DNA of 64,000 bases from Axinella damicornis (taxonomy: Eukaryota; Porifera; Demospongiae; Axinellida; Axinellidae), in NCBI GenBank assembly GCA_963931865.1, contig OZ007510.1:9582993-9646992 (forward strand). The letters are read 5' to 3'. The notes beneath the pieces are model-generated. The model worked only from the letters and a program-made list of their open reading frames with translations, ran no database searches and had not been told where the DNA came from. The translations under genes and the position numbers were made by a program. This document shows positions 32,340-64,000 of this stretch, in pieces. Positions within the stretch are counted from its first letter, which is position 1, and every line of letters starts with the position of its first letter.

Positions 32340-33600
32340 CGCGACTAGTACAGTCTGTTGTTTAGTAGTTTGTGGTCAACTCTAAATACAGCAACAATAA
32401 GTACAAACCTGTATCCAATCCATCATTTCCAAACATCTATGCAACACATACCAACAAACTACCTTCCACAAGCTGTACCCCATCCCTGTCAGAGATGATG
32501 ATACACTCCAAACCCTCCACACTGCAGAAAACAAGTAGTGCCTATCATGTACTTCTGGTACTGCATTAGATGAGAGGAGATTGGAAGCTGGCACATTCAA
32601 TGGACAAGAATTACGATGTAGCCTAGTTTGGAACATAGTCATCAGATTCTGGCATGTTGCAGGCAGATAGAGATGTTGTCCCCCAATGCACAGTCTTGGT
32701 TAGCAGATCTGAACCCATGGTCACCACTCTGTACACACAAGCCTCTAGCTTTGCAAAAGCCATGCTGGCACTAAACGTTGTGATCATGTCCACTACAACT
32801 TGTTAAGAGCGTTGTTCTACTGTAAATGTATTGATGTTTCCTAAGGTTACTCATTCTTGAATCATTCCGCACATGCAGACAACATACGCTGTACCCTAGT
32901 CTCATTCACAGATCCAACCCTGGTACTACACACAAAGTCAGGCACTTTCACAGATTCGCAGGAATTAATACTTCCCATTTCGAAATGCTGGTCTCATGAG
33001 CATATGGAATACCCTGAGGGACTAGGAAAGACAAGCTACATATCTGGTTATGAGCACTTACCTAGGAAGGAGTTTCTTCACATATCTTTGTAATTCCTAC
33101 GGGAAAAAAATAAAACAAACTGAACCGTTTGCCCATTAATGGATATAGCTACAGTTGGCGTATCATTGTTCTACATGGCCTATATCGCTAAGGGGGGCAT
33201 GCCACCAGGCTCACGCCACTATCTGTACTTGACACTAAAACCTGGAACATTATGGGAAGTGGGACGGATTTGCAACTTCAAAAACACTGCCAACTAGCTT
33301 GTCTGCATGAGTCTAGCTCTCTGTGTACATGCACAGCTTGTCCCTCTCTGTACAGCTTCCGCAGGCAATGCCTCAGAAAAGCTTGCATACTTGCCAGAAT
33401 TACGGAAATACATTAGTTGTGGAAAATCCAGAACAGGTGCGTGCAACTACGAAAGACTCCACAATGAGGCTGTCATGGTGGTGGCTAGGTGTTACGGGAG
33501 CTTAATGTGGTTGCTGTACACTATGTGTGTTGATGGCCAGGGGAGGCAGAGGGTGTGAATGTCGTCCCATTCTTGCCTTTCCAGCAGCTCAATTGACATG
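32340..33600. other. No gene recognised
   Basis: Open frames on both strands (for example 32382-32642 minus and 32857-33093 plus) show no domain, repeat or splice pattern that I can support. Confidence 0.4.
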
Positions 33601-33611
33601 GTGTGATTGAA

Positions 33612-33812
33612 TAGCCTCGTTCCCACCGCCAGTATTTGATAGCTTCCAGTATGAAATACGGCCATATTTCATACTGGAAGCCACCAAATAGTGGCCGTGG
33701 GAATGGCCTAGCCTCGTTCCCAGTCCCACGCCCAGCTTTTCGTTACTGCAAGTGACAAAAAGCTGGGCGTGGGACTGGGAACGAGGCTAGGAATGGCCTG
33801 GGAATGAGGCTA
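33612..33812. mobile_element. Nested pair of TAGCCTCGTTCCCAG elements
   Basis: The outer element runs from TAGCCTCGTTCCCACC (33612) to GGGAATGAGGCTA (33812). A second, complete member (33709-33789; TAGCCTCGTTCCCAGTCCCA ... TGGGACTGGGAACGAGGCTA) interrupts its right arm and is flanked by GGAATGGCC on both sides (33700-33708, 33790-33798). Confidence 0.9.
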
Positions 33813-33849
33813 CAAGGGGTGGTCACTCCCATACGCGCAATACTTAGAG

Positions 33850-33985
33850 CTGCGACCGGGGTCACAAATTGTGACCGCCTAAACTCGGCTGTGACCTCGT
33901 GACCGGCCCTCAAAATCGTTGGTGACCCCGTGACTGCACCGTAAAACTATTCGTGACCCTGTGACCTCTCAACTGTACCGTACCG
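33850..33985. repeat. Imperfect GTGACC-rich tandem repeat
   Basis: GTGACCnCGTGAC-type motifs recur about every 45 bases (for example GGTGACCCCGTGACTGCACC and CGTGACCCTGTGACC), about 0.5 kb upstream of the NOL12 start. Confidence 0.65.
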
Positions 33986-34420
33986 TACTGCTCAGCTCAA
34001 TCGAAGGCTGTCAATCGAAGGCTGTCACGCTGGCAGATAAAAGCAGCACAGAAGCGCCATGGAGTTATTCAGTGAAGGAGACTGTAATACGTGGAGTATT
34101 CAGCAACACGTGATTGTATGCTGGAGAATGTGAATGGCTAGCCTGTTAGACTAGCCAAGCCATACTACTATTATATGGCCAAGTACAGTTCAATTGGTAT
34201 TGGTATATTCACTGGTTCCAATTACCCCTCCCGGCTTTGCTAACCGGCTTTGCTAAATTGATACACTAAATTGAAGTGTGTTACCTCTGCCATCCTCCAG
34301 CTGAACAGCCGGCAGCAAAACTCCAAACCAAAAGGTCAAGACCGTCCGTACTTGTGCACGAGCTGAGTCAGCACTTTTCCCCCTCTATTTCAGCGGAGCT
34401 GGAAAAATTGAAGAAAAACT

Positions 34421-37400
34421 ATGAAGCCGAGAAAAGGCAAAGAGAAACTTGTTGTGCGCTTCGACGAAGAAGCGAGAAGGTATGCCCAGTCTACACACCT
34501 TGTCTAAAGCATCTGTTTGTCGTCTTCGTGTTGGTAATATATTGTTTTGCGGTTCATGGCCGGCCACACATTATTTTTCCTTCGTAGAGACTATTTGACA
34601 GGATTTCAGAAACGGAAGAAGCAGCGACGAAAGAAGGCGCAGCATATTAAGTTGCAGAAAGCTAAAGAATTACTGAGAGAGATAAAACGAGAGGTGAGTG
34701 CTTTATAAACTCATTAATGTGGCACCTATCGTGGCTGGCCGTGATCGTCTAGAGGTTAGGACATTGCGTTGTGGCCGCAATAACCCAGGTTCGAATCCTG
34801 GTCACGGCACTTTTTACAACTATTTTTTTTTTGTATGTTTTCACTAAACCTTCTTTGCGTTTTAAAATACAATCAGTGATTCAAGCACTATAGTGAATAT
34901 TCACTTTTTTCCCTTATGTCATTCGAGGGGCAACCACACTCCTGGTAGCCGTTGCAACCCAGGTTGCGACTCGCCGTAGTACAAGCTAAGTATTGCAGTT
35001 CGTTCCAATTAACGCACATGTTACGTGGCCACCACACTCAGTCGATCGCTAGCAATGGCGGCCAAAAGCAAGACAAGAAATTGTTATAGCGCTCTCAACT
35101 TTGCCAGCACGGTGAGTTTCGGCATGTAAGTATTGGTGAACGACAGCGATGACGACCGTGTCATCAGAATCTTTGTGTGCCTTTCCTAAGAGATGTACTG
35201 GCAACGAAAGTCGGAGCGGTCGAGCAATGACAGCCGACAGCACGTCAAAAGCGCTTGTATCTCCTCCACCAAGGTGAGTTTCAGCACCAAAATTGAACGC
35301 TTGGGTCACTGCATGATTGCAAGAGTGTATAATAATAAGAAGAGAGTATCGAACTCGCTATAGGCTAACGTTGAATGTATGCAGAAAGTAACGTGACATC
35401 CGGTATAGTGCTAATGTCAAAAACACAATCTTACCTGACATAGACACCATGGCTACCGTACCACAGCTAGCTAGCTTAGCTCGACGATCAAGGCGTGCGT
35501 GCAGCAAGTAAACTCGGCCATATCGGGGAGTACAATAGTTGACGAGTCCGTGTGGATCACATGCACCATACTGGATGTCACGTTACTTTCCGCATACATT
35601 CAACGTAGCCTATAGTGAGTTCGATACTCTCTTCTTATTATTATACACTCTTGATGATAGCGATCACGACAATGTAGTCAGATTCTTTGTAGGACATTCG
35701 CAAGGTAGTGAAAGGTTAATTATTTACATTACATTACGATTACGTGGCACAATTTTTCCCCTACCAGGAGTTAAACACAAGGAAAGAGAACGGAAAGAAT
35801 GTTCACTAGACTATTTTTCCCCCTTTGCATGTGAAAAACGGTCTGGGGACGAGACTAAACCCAGCAGGCATTAGTGTTCAGCCCACTTGTTGGATTCCAA
35901 TCAGACCTAATGACAGTTGTAGGAATGTAATATGTGTGGTTGTTCTCGAGATACAGCTATACTCTTGATGTCTTTGACTAAATACGATACTTCTACTATA
36001 GCTTTACTGGATGGGATCCGGAAGAACAACTCTATCTTGAGAGCCATGCAATGTATAACACTGGAGAGCAAGAAAGCAAGACCTGGTTAACATTCAACGA
36101 CACCATGCACTCAGTCCCAAAGGCAGCTACATGTGTACAACAACAAAAAAATGGGTGGTGTAGCACTTGAGCAATGGCGGCCAGCCCGAGAAGTACACCT
36201 GGACAACGGAAATGGCTGTGCTGCTGTCTGTCTTCGAGAAACGCAAGGGCCCTTCACACCTCAGCCATGATAAAACTCAAACCGACCCGCTGTACGAATA
36301 ATGATTAGAGTACGGGTTTTTTTCTCAGAAATGGGGGGGGGGGGGTACGAATTATACGGTAGATCTACTGGTGCAGATCTCATTGCCATGGCAACCTGGC
36401 TGACAGCATATGCTAGTGGGGAGATGCAGTTTGATCATAGCTTTGTCTCTACCCTGAAGTTCAGCAGTCTGTGGGGTCTAATGGGAAAGCAGCTCACCTA
36501 AAATTGGAGCTATTTAATGATATTCATGGGGACCCCAGGGCTATTTGTATCAGTCTGTGTCAAATACAAGCTTGCAACCAAGGTTAGCGGCTTCACAGGT
36601 ACCAACGGCACAGGCACACCCTCCAACACACAGAATAATACTGAATAGGCTGTTAATGATATTCATGATCTACAAAATAAGACAGATTACGGCCCTTGTC
36701 GCAGTCACAGGCAGGGTATGGTTGGACAGAGGTTCAGTGCTCAGTTCAGCTATAGCTTGCTTATCTCTGAACTTTTGTCACACATTTCGGCTGTTTCTCT
36801 CGTCTCATTAAGTTAATTTGAAGTTTACTAGTACAGTACGGCTGGGCAATAATTGCAATGTTGTTATCTTAATGTACTGCTGCAATTAATGTATCGTACG
36901 AGTTTTAGAATGCCAATACTATTGCAATCGCAATATACCGCAATATCCTTACCAGGAGCGCATGAGCCGCCGAATCGCAACATGGCTTCAGGCAATCAAT
37001 GAATCACAAGGTATAATTCACAGTATCGTCCAATTGCATCCGAAAACGACCCTTTCGTATGGGCGCATACCTACTTTCCTGAAGTGCTAACATATACAAC
37101 ATGCTTTGAACTCAGTACTCTGGACAGGGGGAAGTCAGATCTGTCACTAGAAGTATTTTTGCCTTTAACATTATGGTGGACAAGGAAACAGAAAGCCAAT
37201 GCTTCTAGTGTGTTTCCATACTTTTCATTTTCATGAGATCAACAATGGTCAACAAACTGAAGATGCAGTAAATACTTGGGATTGAGGATAGTTTTGTTTA
37301 CACGGTTTGTTTCAGAAACAAGTACAGATCAAGAAGAAGATGCAGCAGTATGGACTGGAGGAGAATGATGGTATGATTGCTAGCTGAGCGATTGTACTAG

Positions 37401-38430
37401 TTTCCATGCAGAGGAGGTTGGACATGTTCTAATCAAAATGGCTGGGGTCACACTAATTGGATCTCGAGATCTCAAGAAAGAGGCATTTTTAGCTAATTAG
37501 TTCTAAGGAGGGACCCCTTCATCAAAAAATTAATAATGAGGGGGACCAACCTCAAAATTGGCTAAACATGCTTCTTAGTCCAGATGTAGAATTTTAATTA
37601 GTGTGACCCCAGCCATTTTTGAGCCATTTTGATTAGAAAAGGTCAAGCGTGTCCAACCTCCTCTGGTTTCCATGCTGCTTGTAGGCCAATTGATTGCAGC
37701 TCACCCCAATTAACACACACATTGGTGACATTAATTTATCTATAATTGCAGCGAGTATAGTGGTTAATTTACAGAAGTTTGCTGGTCCAGTCTGTTAATT
37801 GTTCGAGGAAGGGGTGGGTTACTACAACAGAGCCACTTTGTCTCACATGGTTAGATTGACCATCAACAACTAGCTTCATTCCTCCATCGCTGACGCAACA
37901 TCATCAATGGTTTTTGTGCTAGAGATTGCTTCATAGTGGCAGCTTGATCATAATCCAACTACAGAACATGTACAGCTAGAGCAAAGTTTGGCAATGATGG
38001 AACTCTAGGCAGTGGATGAGTGGTTTATGAACATGCAGTGGGTCACACATCTGAGAGGTTTCTACAGGCAGTGTATACTGTATTACATTCCACAGATGTG
38101 CTATTGATTGAAGCTCTGTCCTTTTTCCCTAACTTCAGATGAAGCGGAGACATCCTCCCATGTGTTACATCATTACCCACACCAGGTTGTTGTGGTGAAT
38201 ACTCAGCCTGAGTTCGGAACCACACTCTCCAGTTTGGTGAACCAGGAGGGTGATGGAAGCGAGAAAGAGAAAGTATCTACAAGCACAACACGAGCACAAC
38301 ACAGTTCCAGAAGGCCATCAGTCAAGGTAAACACCGACTCCATATGAAGTTTTGTACCTTACCGACTTAACCTTGTCACTCTACTTACATGCAGGATCAC
38401 TGCAGCAAGAGAACTGCTAGAAAAGAATAA
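34421..38430 (+). CDS. NOL12: NOL12/Rrp17-like nucleolar protein (5 exons)
   Basis: Exons 34421-34479, 34588-34693, 37316-37370, 38139-38326 and 38395-38430 join in frame to 147 aa. The N-terminus (GKEKLVVRFDEEARRDYLTG then FQKRKKQRRKKAQ) is the Nol12 family hallmark, a basic alpha-helical RNA-binding region. A second basic helix (KKKMQQYGLEEND) and the block SSHVLHHYPHQVVVVNTQPE, matching the family's HPNHTVTV-like segment, follow. Nol12/Rrp17 acts in the nucleolus in pre-rRNA processing. The ATG has A at -3. The protein is shorter than the human one (213 aa); the last exon (11 codons, DHCSKRTARKE) rests only on a TGCAG acceptor and phase, so the true 3' end may differ. Intron 2 holds a tRNA gene; introns 2 and 3 hold mobile elements. 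Confidence 0.85.
34738..34809 (+). tRNA. tRNA-His (GTG)
   Basis: Acceptor stem GCCGTGA pairs with TCACGGC. The D-arm (TCGTCTAGAGGTTAGGA), anticodon arm TTGCG-TTGTGGC-CGCAA with anticodon GTG, and T-arm (CCAGG-TTCGAATC-CTGG) are all canonical, including internal A and B box sequences. No intron and no encoded CCA. A T run (34811-34815) follows as a Pol III terminator. It lies in intron 2 of NOL12 on the same strand. Confidence 0.97.
34922..35775 (+). mobile_element. Dispersed element with CACTCCTGGTA ends, copy 1, interrupted
   Basis: Left part begins GAGGGGCAACCACACTCCTG GTAGCC and right end is GGCACAATTTTTCCCCTACCAG GAGT; the ends are inverted (CACTCCTGGTA). The left part (GTTCCAATTAACGCACATG, CAGTCGATCGCTAGCAATGG CGGCCAAA) is collinear with 44768-45193. 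A palindromic element (35329-35652) is inserted inside. Lies in NOL12 intron 2. Confidence 0.7.
35329..35652. mobile_element. Palindromic element with ~75-base arms, nested
   Basis: GTGTATAATAATAAGAAGAG AGTATCGAACTCGCTATAGG (35325 on) pairs with CCTATAGTGAGTTCGATACT CTCTTCTTATTATTATACAC at the right; the inner arms (ACGTTGAATGTATGC, AAAGTAACGTGACATCC) pair too. The interior is about 160 bases. Confidence 0.85.
37410..37665. mobile_element. TIR element with 10-base target duplication in NOL12 intron 3
   Basis: AGAGGAGGTTGGACA at the left pairs with TGTCCAACCTCCTCTG at the right. Subterminal TTCTAATCAAAATGGCT and GGGGTCACACTAATT also pair. GTTTCCATGC lies directly outside both ends (37400-37409, 37666-37675). 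Confidence 0.9.
37757..37970 (+). repeat. Copy of the TRAF-upstream sequence (partner 11712-11902)
   Basis: GGTTAATTTACAGAAGTTTG CTGGTCC, GGAAGGGGTGGGTTACTAC, CATCAACAACTAGCTTC and CATAATCCAACTACA align in order with the segment upstream of the TRAF gene. The copies are clearly diverged. Confidence 0.55.
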
Positions 38431-38499
38431 AACTGTTCACAACACTGCATAATTTTCCTTTTACTTCTTTGTGTGTGTGACGATGCACTATAATTGGGG

Positions 38500-38955
38500 T
38501 GAGCCTGAGCGAGCCCCACACTAGCATGACATCATTGTGCAGTATGTGTGTATGTTTGATGTTGATGGGTCTTGCACTTACCGTAAATTTTAAATCACTT
38601 GCACGTGCACAATAATATTCAAATTCAACGAACTCGACGAACCATCTAGCTACATGCATGCTGCTAGACTGCTTCAGCTAGCCATCCATGGATTATAGTA
38701 CGTGTGCTATATTATCCATGAGCTAGCTAGCTAGCTGCTATAAACGCTAACTTGACTCACATGCAGTAACTGTTGCTGTGATGTGTACGAAACTGGAGTG
38801 TATAATATGTTTCAAGAGTGCCATAATTTCTGTGCTCATTGCCTGGTCACATTCCGATGACAATGATGTGACTGCAACTGATCCATGCATGCACTTCGCT
38901 GCAGGCTTGCCCCCCAATGTCCTGCATTCCGCATGCAGCAAGATACATACCAGTG
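38500..38955. mobile_element. Dispersed element (GAGCGAGCCCCACACTAG start), copy 1
   Basis: Begins GGTGAGCCTGAGCGAGCCCC ACACTAG and ends near GCCCCCCAATGTCCTGCATT CC. CTAGACTGCTTCAGCTAGCC and GTCACATTC(T/C)GATGACA recur in the same order in the copy at 41137-41790. The terminal segments are roughly inverted. Confidence 0.6.
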
Positions 38956-39425
38956 GAATGCAGGACATTGGAGACCTGCTCAAGGTAAAGGGCATGGTTT
39001 GAAGTAAGACTATACTTGTGTGTGTGGGTGGGTGGCAGTGTGTCTACATGTACATAAGTGTGGATAGATGCGGTCTATTATGTGAAGACCAACTTAATTG
39101 ATTCTGGTGTGCAGACCAGCTTGATTGTGGTGTGCGGACCAGCTTGAATCTGGTGCATGTACAGGCCAGCATGATTCTGGTGTGCAGACCAGCTTGCGGA
39201 CGTGCTTGACTCAGGCTCTGTCTAATCCCACTAAAGCCTTGGTTTTACTGTTGAAGGTTGATTGACCTTTAAAATGGAATCTTGGAGCAATGCCATTTAT
39301 ACTCCAGTGATGATCTGAACTGATCCCCCCTCCCCTCCCCAATCATTTATATGCCCTTTGACATCAACGACCTTCCTGACTGCTTGTTCCCTGAGTGACT
39401 GACTGGTCTATTTTTCTATTCCCAG

Positions 39426-39519
39426 TGGACGCCATGTCTCCATTGCCACCACTCCCATGAAGCTACTGGCTGCTAACGAGGTTGCAGCTCCATTGAGACG
39501 AACCATGTCTGAGAGTTAA
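39426..39519 (+). CDS. Possible terminal exon of an unidentified gene
   Basis: After a TATTCCCAG acceptor the sequence reads GRHVSIATTPMKLLAANEVA and ends APLRRTMSES, then TAA. A frame one base away is also open to an earlier stop, so the call rests on composition only. A possible upstream exon ending CTGCTCAAG|GTAAAG (38984) lies next to repeat DNA. I do not recognise the protein. Confidence 0.2.
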
Positions 39520-39689
39520 CCAGACATCCATTATGAACAATCTGTGGTCATTGATCTGTGTACACTCAACGTGTAGCATTGATGATGCTCTGTATACACT
39601 CAACGTGTACTTTTTTGACAGAGAATACTAACCAAATCACCATAGTCCATTATGCAAACCACGCTAAGCAACCATCCTATGCACCCAAC

Positions 39690-39925
39690 CAGTCATGCCC
39701 CCACCGCAGCCCCAACACCAATGCTCCCATCCCAACCCCACCCACCATGCTCCACCCCACCCCAGCCCCACCTCCATGCTCCCAGCCCCACCCCCCATGC
39801 TCCCACCCCAGCCCCACCCCCCATGCTCCCACCCCAGCCCCACCCCCCAATGCTCCCGCCCCAGCCCCACCCCCCAATGCTCCCACCCCAGCCCCCCCCC
39901 CCAATGCTCCCACCCCACCCAACTT
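39690..39925. repeat. C/A-rich minisatellite, unit about 26-27 bases
   Basis: Units of ATGCTCCCACCCCAGCCCCA followed by five or six C repeat about eight times. Both strands are open by virtue of the repeat (Pro-rich on +, Gly/Trp-rich on -); neither has splice or start context, so they are not called genes. Confidence 0.9.
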
Positions 39926-40072
39926 ACCCTGGTGGTGGAAGGTATTGAGCTGGGTTAAAGTTAGGGTGAGGGCTCACCTCACCTTAACTTCACCCGAGCT
40001 AAACCTAACCCGAATGGCTTAGACATAAATGGACTCTCCTTTTATACCCGCTGACGCCTAGCTGCTGGCAAG

Positions 40073-40306
40073 AATCACGCTCATCTCTGTCCACAGTTGA
40101 CGCGTGCACAAGGAAATTTCCCGCCATAACTGAATAATCGCAGATGCGAACCAATCAGATCGCAGCATTACGGCGCATCAGCCATGCGCCAACGCACGCA
40201 ACCGTAATGCTGCGATCTGATTGGTTGCCATCTGCGGTTTGTTCAATTTTGGCGGGAATTTTCCCTGTGCACACGTAAACTGTGGACAGAGATGAGCGTG
40301 ATTCTG
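40073..40306. repeat. Large imperfect inverted repeat, ~100-base arms
   Basis: Left arm 40073-40172 and right arm 40201-40306 pair: AATCACGCTCATCTCTGTCC / GGACAGAGATGAGCGTGATT outside, and CCAATCAGATCGCAGCATTA CGG with its complement near a 28-base loop. Open frames on both strands start just beyond the right arm (40331-40540) but are not recognised. Confidence 0.9.
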
Positions 40307-40559
40307 TCTCTGTCGTTTTTCTTCGCTCACCTATGCCGTTGGCCTCCTCTGGTAGGCCCTCTGCCATTGGCGCTCCCTCTGTTGAAGCCCTTGTAGTTGA
40401 CTCGGATCCGAATGCTGTTCCGTAGGCAAGTAGCTAGGATGGTGCCCAGACCCGACAAGGCTTGGCGTCTGTAGATAGGAACAGTGCCGTGGTTGTTGCT
40501 GTGACAGCTGGGCTTGAGACTCCATTTCTGTTAGCAGTCCATCTGGCCGAATGTAAGTG

Positions 40560-42320
40560 AAGAGAGAGAATGGGAGGGAGGGAAAGTAAAGAATGGAGGA
40601 AGATGTCAACTGTCCTGTATGCATATGTAGTTCATAATACCAAAAAAACATGCAGAGATAGTCACCATGGTCATGCTAGTTTAGTAACTACTTATAAATC
40701 TAGTTAGCATTGTATTAATTTGTAACCTGCCAGTTAAATAGGCATCTACTGAGAATGAGCTGCTTCTCACTCTTTAGGAGAAGACCGAGGAAGAGATGAG
40801 ATACTGGTAGATGGCCTCCTTGGATAAAGAAGAGTGAGTGTTGTGTGGCAGGAGAGGAGAATTAACACTAGTGGTGTATATAGGTATAGTGAAGAGTGCA
40901 TGGATGATACTCGTATTCAATACATGGCTCTTAAAACTGATGTGTAGTAGCCCATTGAGTTTGTTCATGTCATGGTATATAGTTAACACTGTCCAATGGT
41001 TCCCAAGGGTGTTTAAGTGAATTAGAGCTAACGCTTACATATCTTACTTAGACCATGCTCCATAGCAACTACTTGAATGGTGAATATTGCATGAGGGCAT
41101 AAACACCTGTGGAAGCCCAGAAAACATCAAACCTTCCTCCTAATTGGGCGAGCGTGAGCGAGCCCCACACTAGTCGTAGTCGAGAGTGGCTCACGCTGTT
41201 GTCGATATGTCTCCCATACCGTAAATCTGGTGCATGCAATATAACGTACGAAACTTTGCACTCATTTCCGGACATCGTACCATAAATCTCCGCTGTGTCT
41301 GCCATGGTACTGAGAAGTTCAGGTTGCTGTTTGATGGACGATGGCGACAACAAAGACGCAGACCACCGCTTGTGACCTACCTATTCATTGCCTAGAGGCC
41401 TAGAGTGAACAGTCTACCTCTGTACCTCCTCAGTGGCGTCAGCAAAGACGAACACCGCTATGTACTGGACCTACCTATGCATCGAACTCTGAGCTGTACA
41501 TGACATGTCCTACAGAACACATGGTGTGCTGGACCAGTGTGCTGCATGTAGATAGATTGTGTGCCATGTCGCCGCTAGACTGCTTCAGCTAGCCTGACTC
41601 GTAGTTCCTGTGTTGTGCATATGTGTGTACTTTTGGTGTGATATTATTATATTTCTGGGGCCTGTGTGAGGTTGTGCTGTGCTCATGCAGTCACATTCTG
41701 ATGACAGTCTTGTAATATAGAACTGTTCCACATGCATGTGGACTCGCGCTCATGCTCGCCCCACAATGTCGCACATTCCAATAGTATTAATGTGGCCATT
41801 CTCTGTTGGGGTTTATGTGATTGCAGAAATAGCTGACTAGCTTGTCTCTAATTCACTTTGGCAGGCTTATTTGTACTCTGACCTTTCCATAGGTATCAAG
41901 ATTATGTATGCTTAGTTAGTACAGCTCTTCAATTCTCTTGCATGCTCTTAATGGGTTATATATACAATGAATGATGATACAAATGTAACTTCCTGATGTC
42001 CCATGCAGGCTCCACTTGCCGATAAATGTGCGAAATACAGCTTGTGAGTGAAGCCTAGAAATTACACACGCGTGCACACCCACTTTGACGTTTAATTAAG
42101 CAGCATAAGCTGGAAAGTGCTGTATAGCAGACCCTCCCCTAGCTCATGATCACCATTCGTCCATGAATATTATTCATAAAATGCACACAGCAATCAGGCA
42201 ATCAAATCCCAAATAGGAAACTAGCAAACTACAATATCAGCAAAGCCATGCAGTATAGCAATACAAGTCCCTAGTCATGTAGCTAATTATGTTCATATGT
42301 AATCCCTCATTATTAGCTAG
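40560..42320. other. No gene recognised between the 40-kb inverted repeat and the SRCR gene
   Basis: Apart from the dispersed element at 41137-41790 I see nothing that supports a gene. The stretch 41340-41475 contains an imperfect tandem (AACAAAGACGCAGACCACCG CTTGTGACCTACCTA and AGCAAAGACGAACACCGCT). Confidence 0.45.
41137..41790. mobile_element. Dispersed element (GAGCGAGCCCCACACTAG start), copy 2
   Basis: Begins GGGCGAGCGTGAGCGAGCCC CACACTAG and ends GCTCGCCCCACAATGTCGCAC ATTCC; see copy 1 at 38500-38955 for shared landmarks. The interior differs in length. Confidence 0.6.
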
Positions 42321-42325
42321 TTGTT

Positions 42326-63914
<21,589 letters not shown>

Positions 63915-64000
63915 CTGAAGACAAAACGATAGTTTGTAGCTATAATAATTTCCAGCATCAGCAATATGTCACAGCTATTATGGGTAGCTTAAGAGTCAAC

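Noticed and set aside
35049..35309. Open frame starting near an AGCAATGGCGGCCAAAA context
   Set aside because: The same sequence recurs with different frame breaks at 44905-45000; it belongs to a dispersed element.
39664..39958. Proline-rich and glycine-rich overlapping open frames
   Set aside because: They exist only because the minisatellite unit lacks stops in several frames.

Overview
The window is metazoan nuclear DNA, most likely from a sponge (Porifera). This is an inference from content, not a database match. Supporting signs are short-intron, multi-exon animal genes (SMC6, NOL12, a TRAF, a CD225/dispanin protein), a very large receptor built from scavenger receptor cysteine-rich (SRCR) domains each split over two phase-1 exons, a canonical eukaryotic tRNA-His, and heavy loading with short palindromic mobile elements and GCTAGCTAG/CATGCATG-type low complexity. 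There is one 200-base assembly gap (31336-31535).

Layout. 1-9900: mostly repeats, with one decaying gene for a CARF-like/MULE-transposase-like protein (about 2657-4180) broken by an apparent frameshift and by palindromic insertions. 9922-11592: an intronless TRAF gene on the minus strand, with an inverted TRAF gene fragment just beyond it (12106-12273). 13873-14596: a CD225 gene copy with a stop codon in its second membrane segment; a second copy with that codon intact lies at 30987-31145 next to the gap. 20131-29547: a complete SMC6 gene in 26 exons (about 1,111 aa), with several mobile elements in its introns. 34421-38430: NOL12 (nucleolar RNA-processing protein) in 5 exons, with a tRNA-His gene in its second intron. 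38431-42325: repeats and little else.

42326-63914 (minus strand, 5' end outside the window): 58 exons that join in frame without a stop over 9,087 coding bases. They encode a leishmanolysin-type (M8) zinc metallopeptidase domain, a glycosylatable linker, 21 SRCR domains, a Thr/Pro-rich stalk inserted before the last SRCR, a membrane-proximal region, one transmembrane helix and a short tail with a YEAI motif. A metallopeptidase fused to an SRCR-array type I receptor is the most unusual item here. Domains 7-11 resemble domains 16-20 in order, suggesting growth by duplication of a nine-domain block.

Mobile DNA is the second theme. At least ten families of short inverted-repeat elements can be recognised because they recur or have paired ends. 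One, ending in TAGCCTCGTTCCCAG, has two copies with clear 9-base target duplications, one of them nested inside another member of the family. Exon joins were deduced by eye from GT/AG sites and phase, so single boundaries may be off even where the overall frame is secure.
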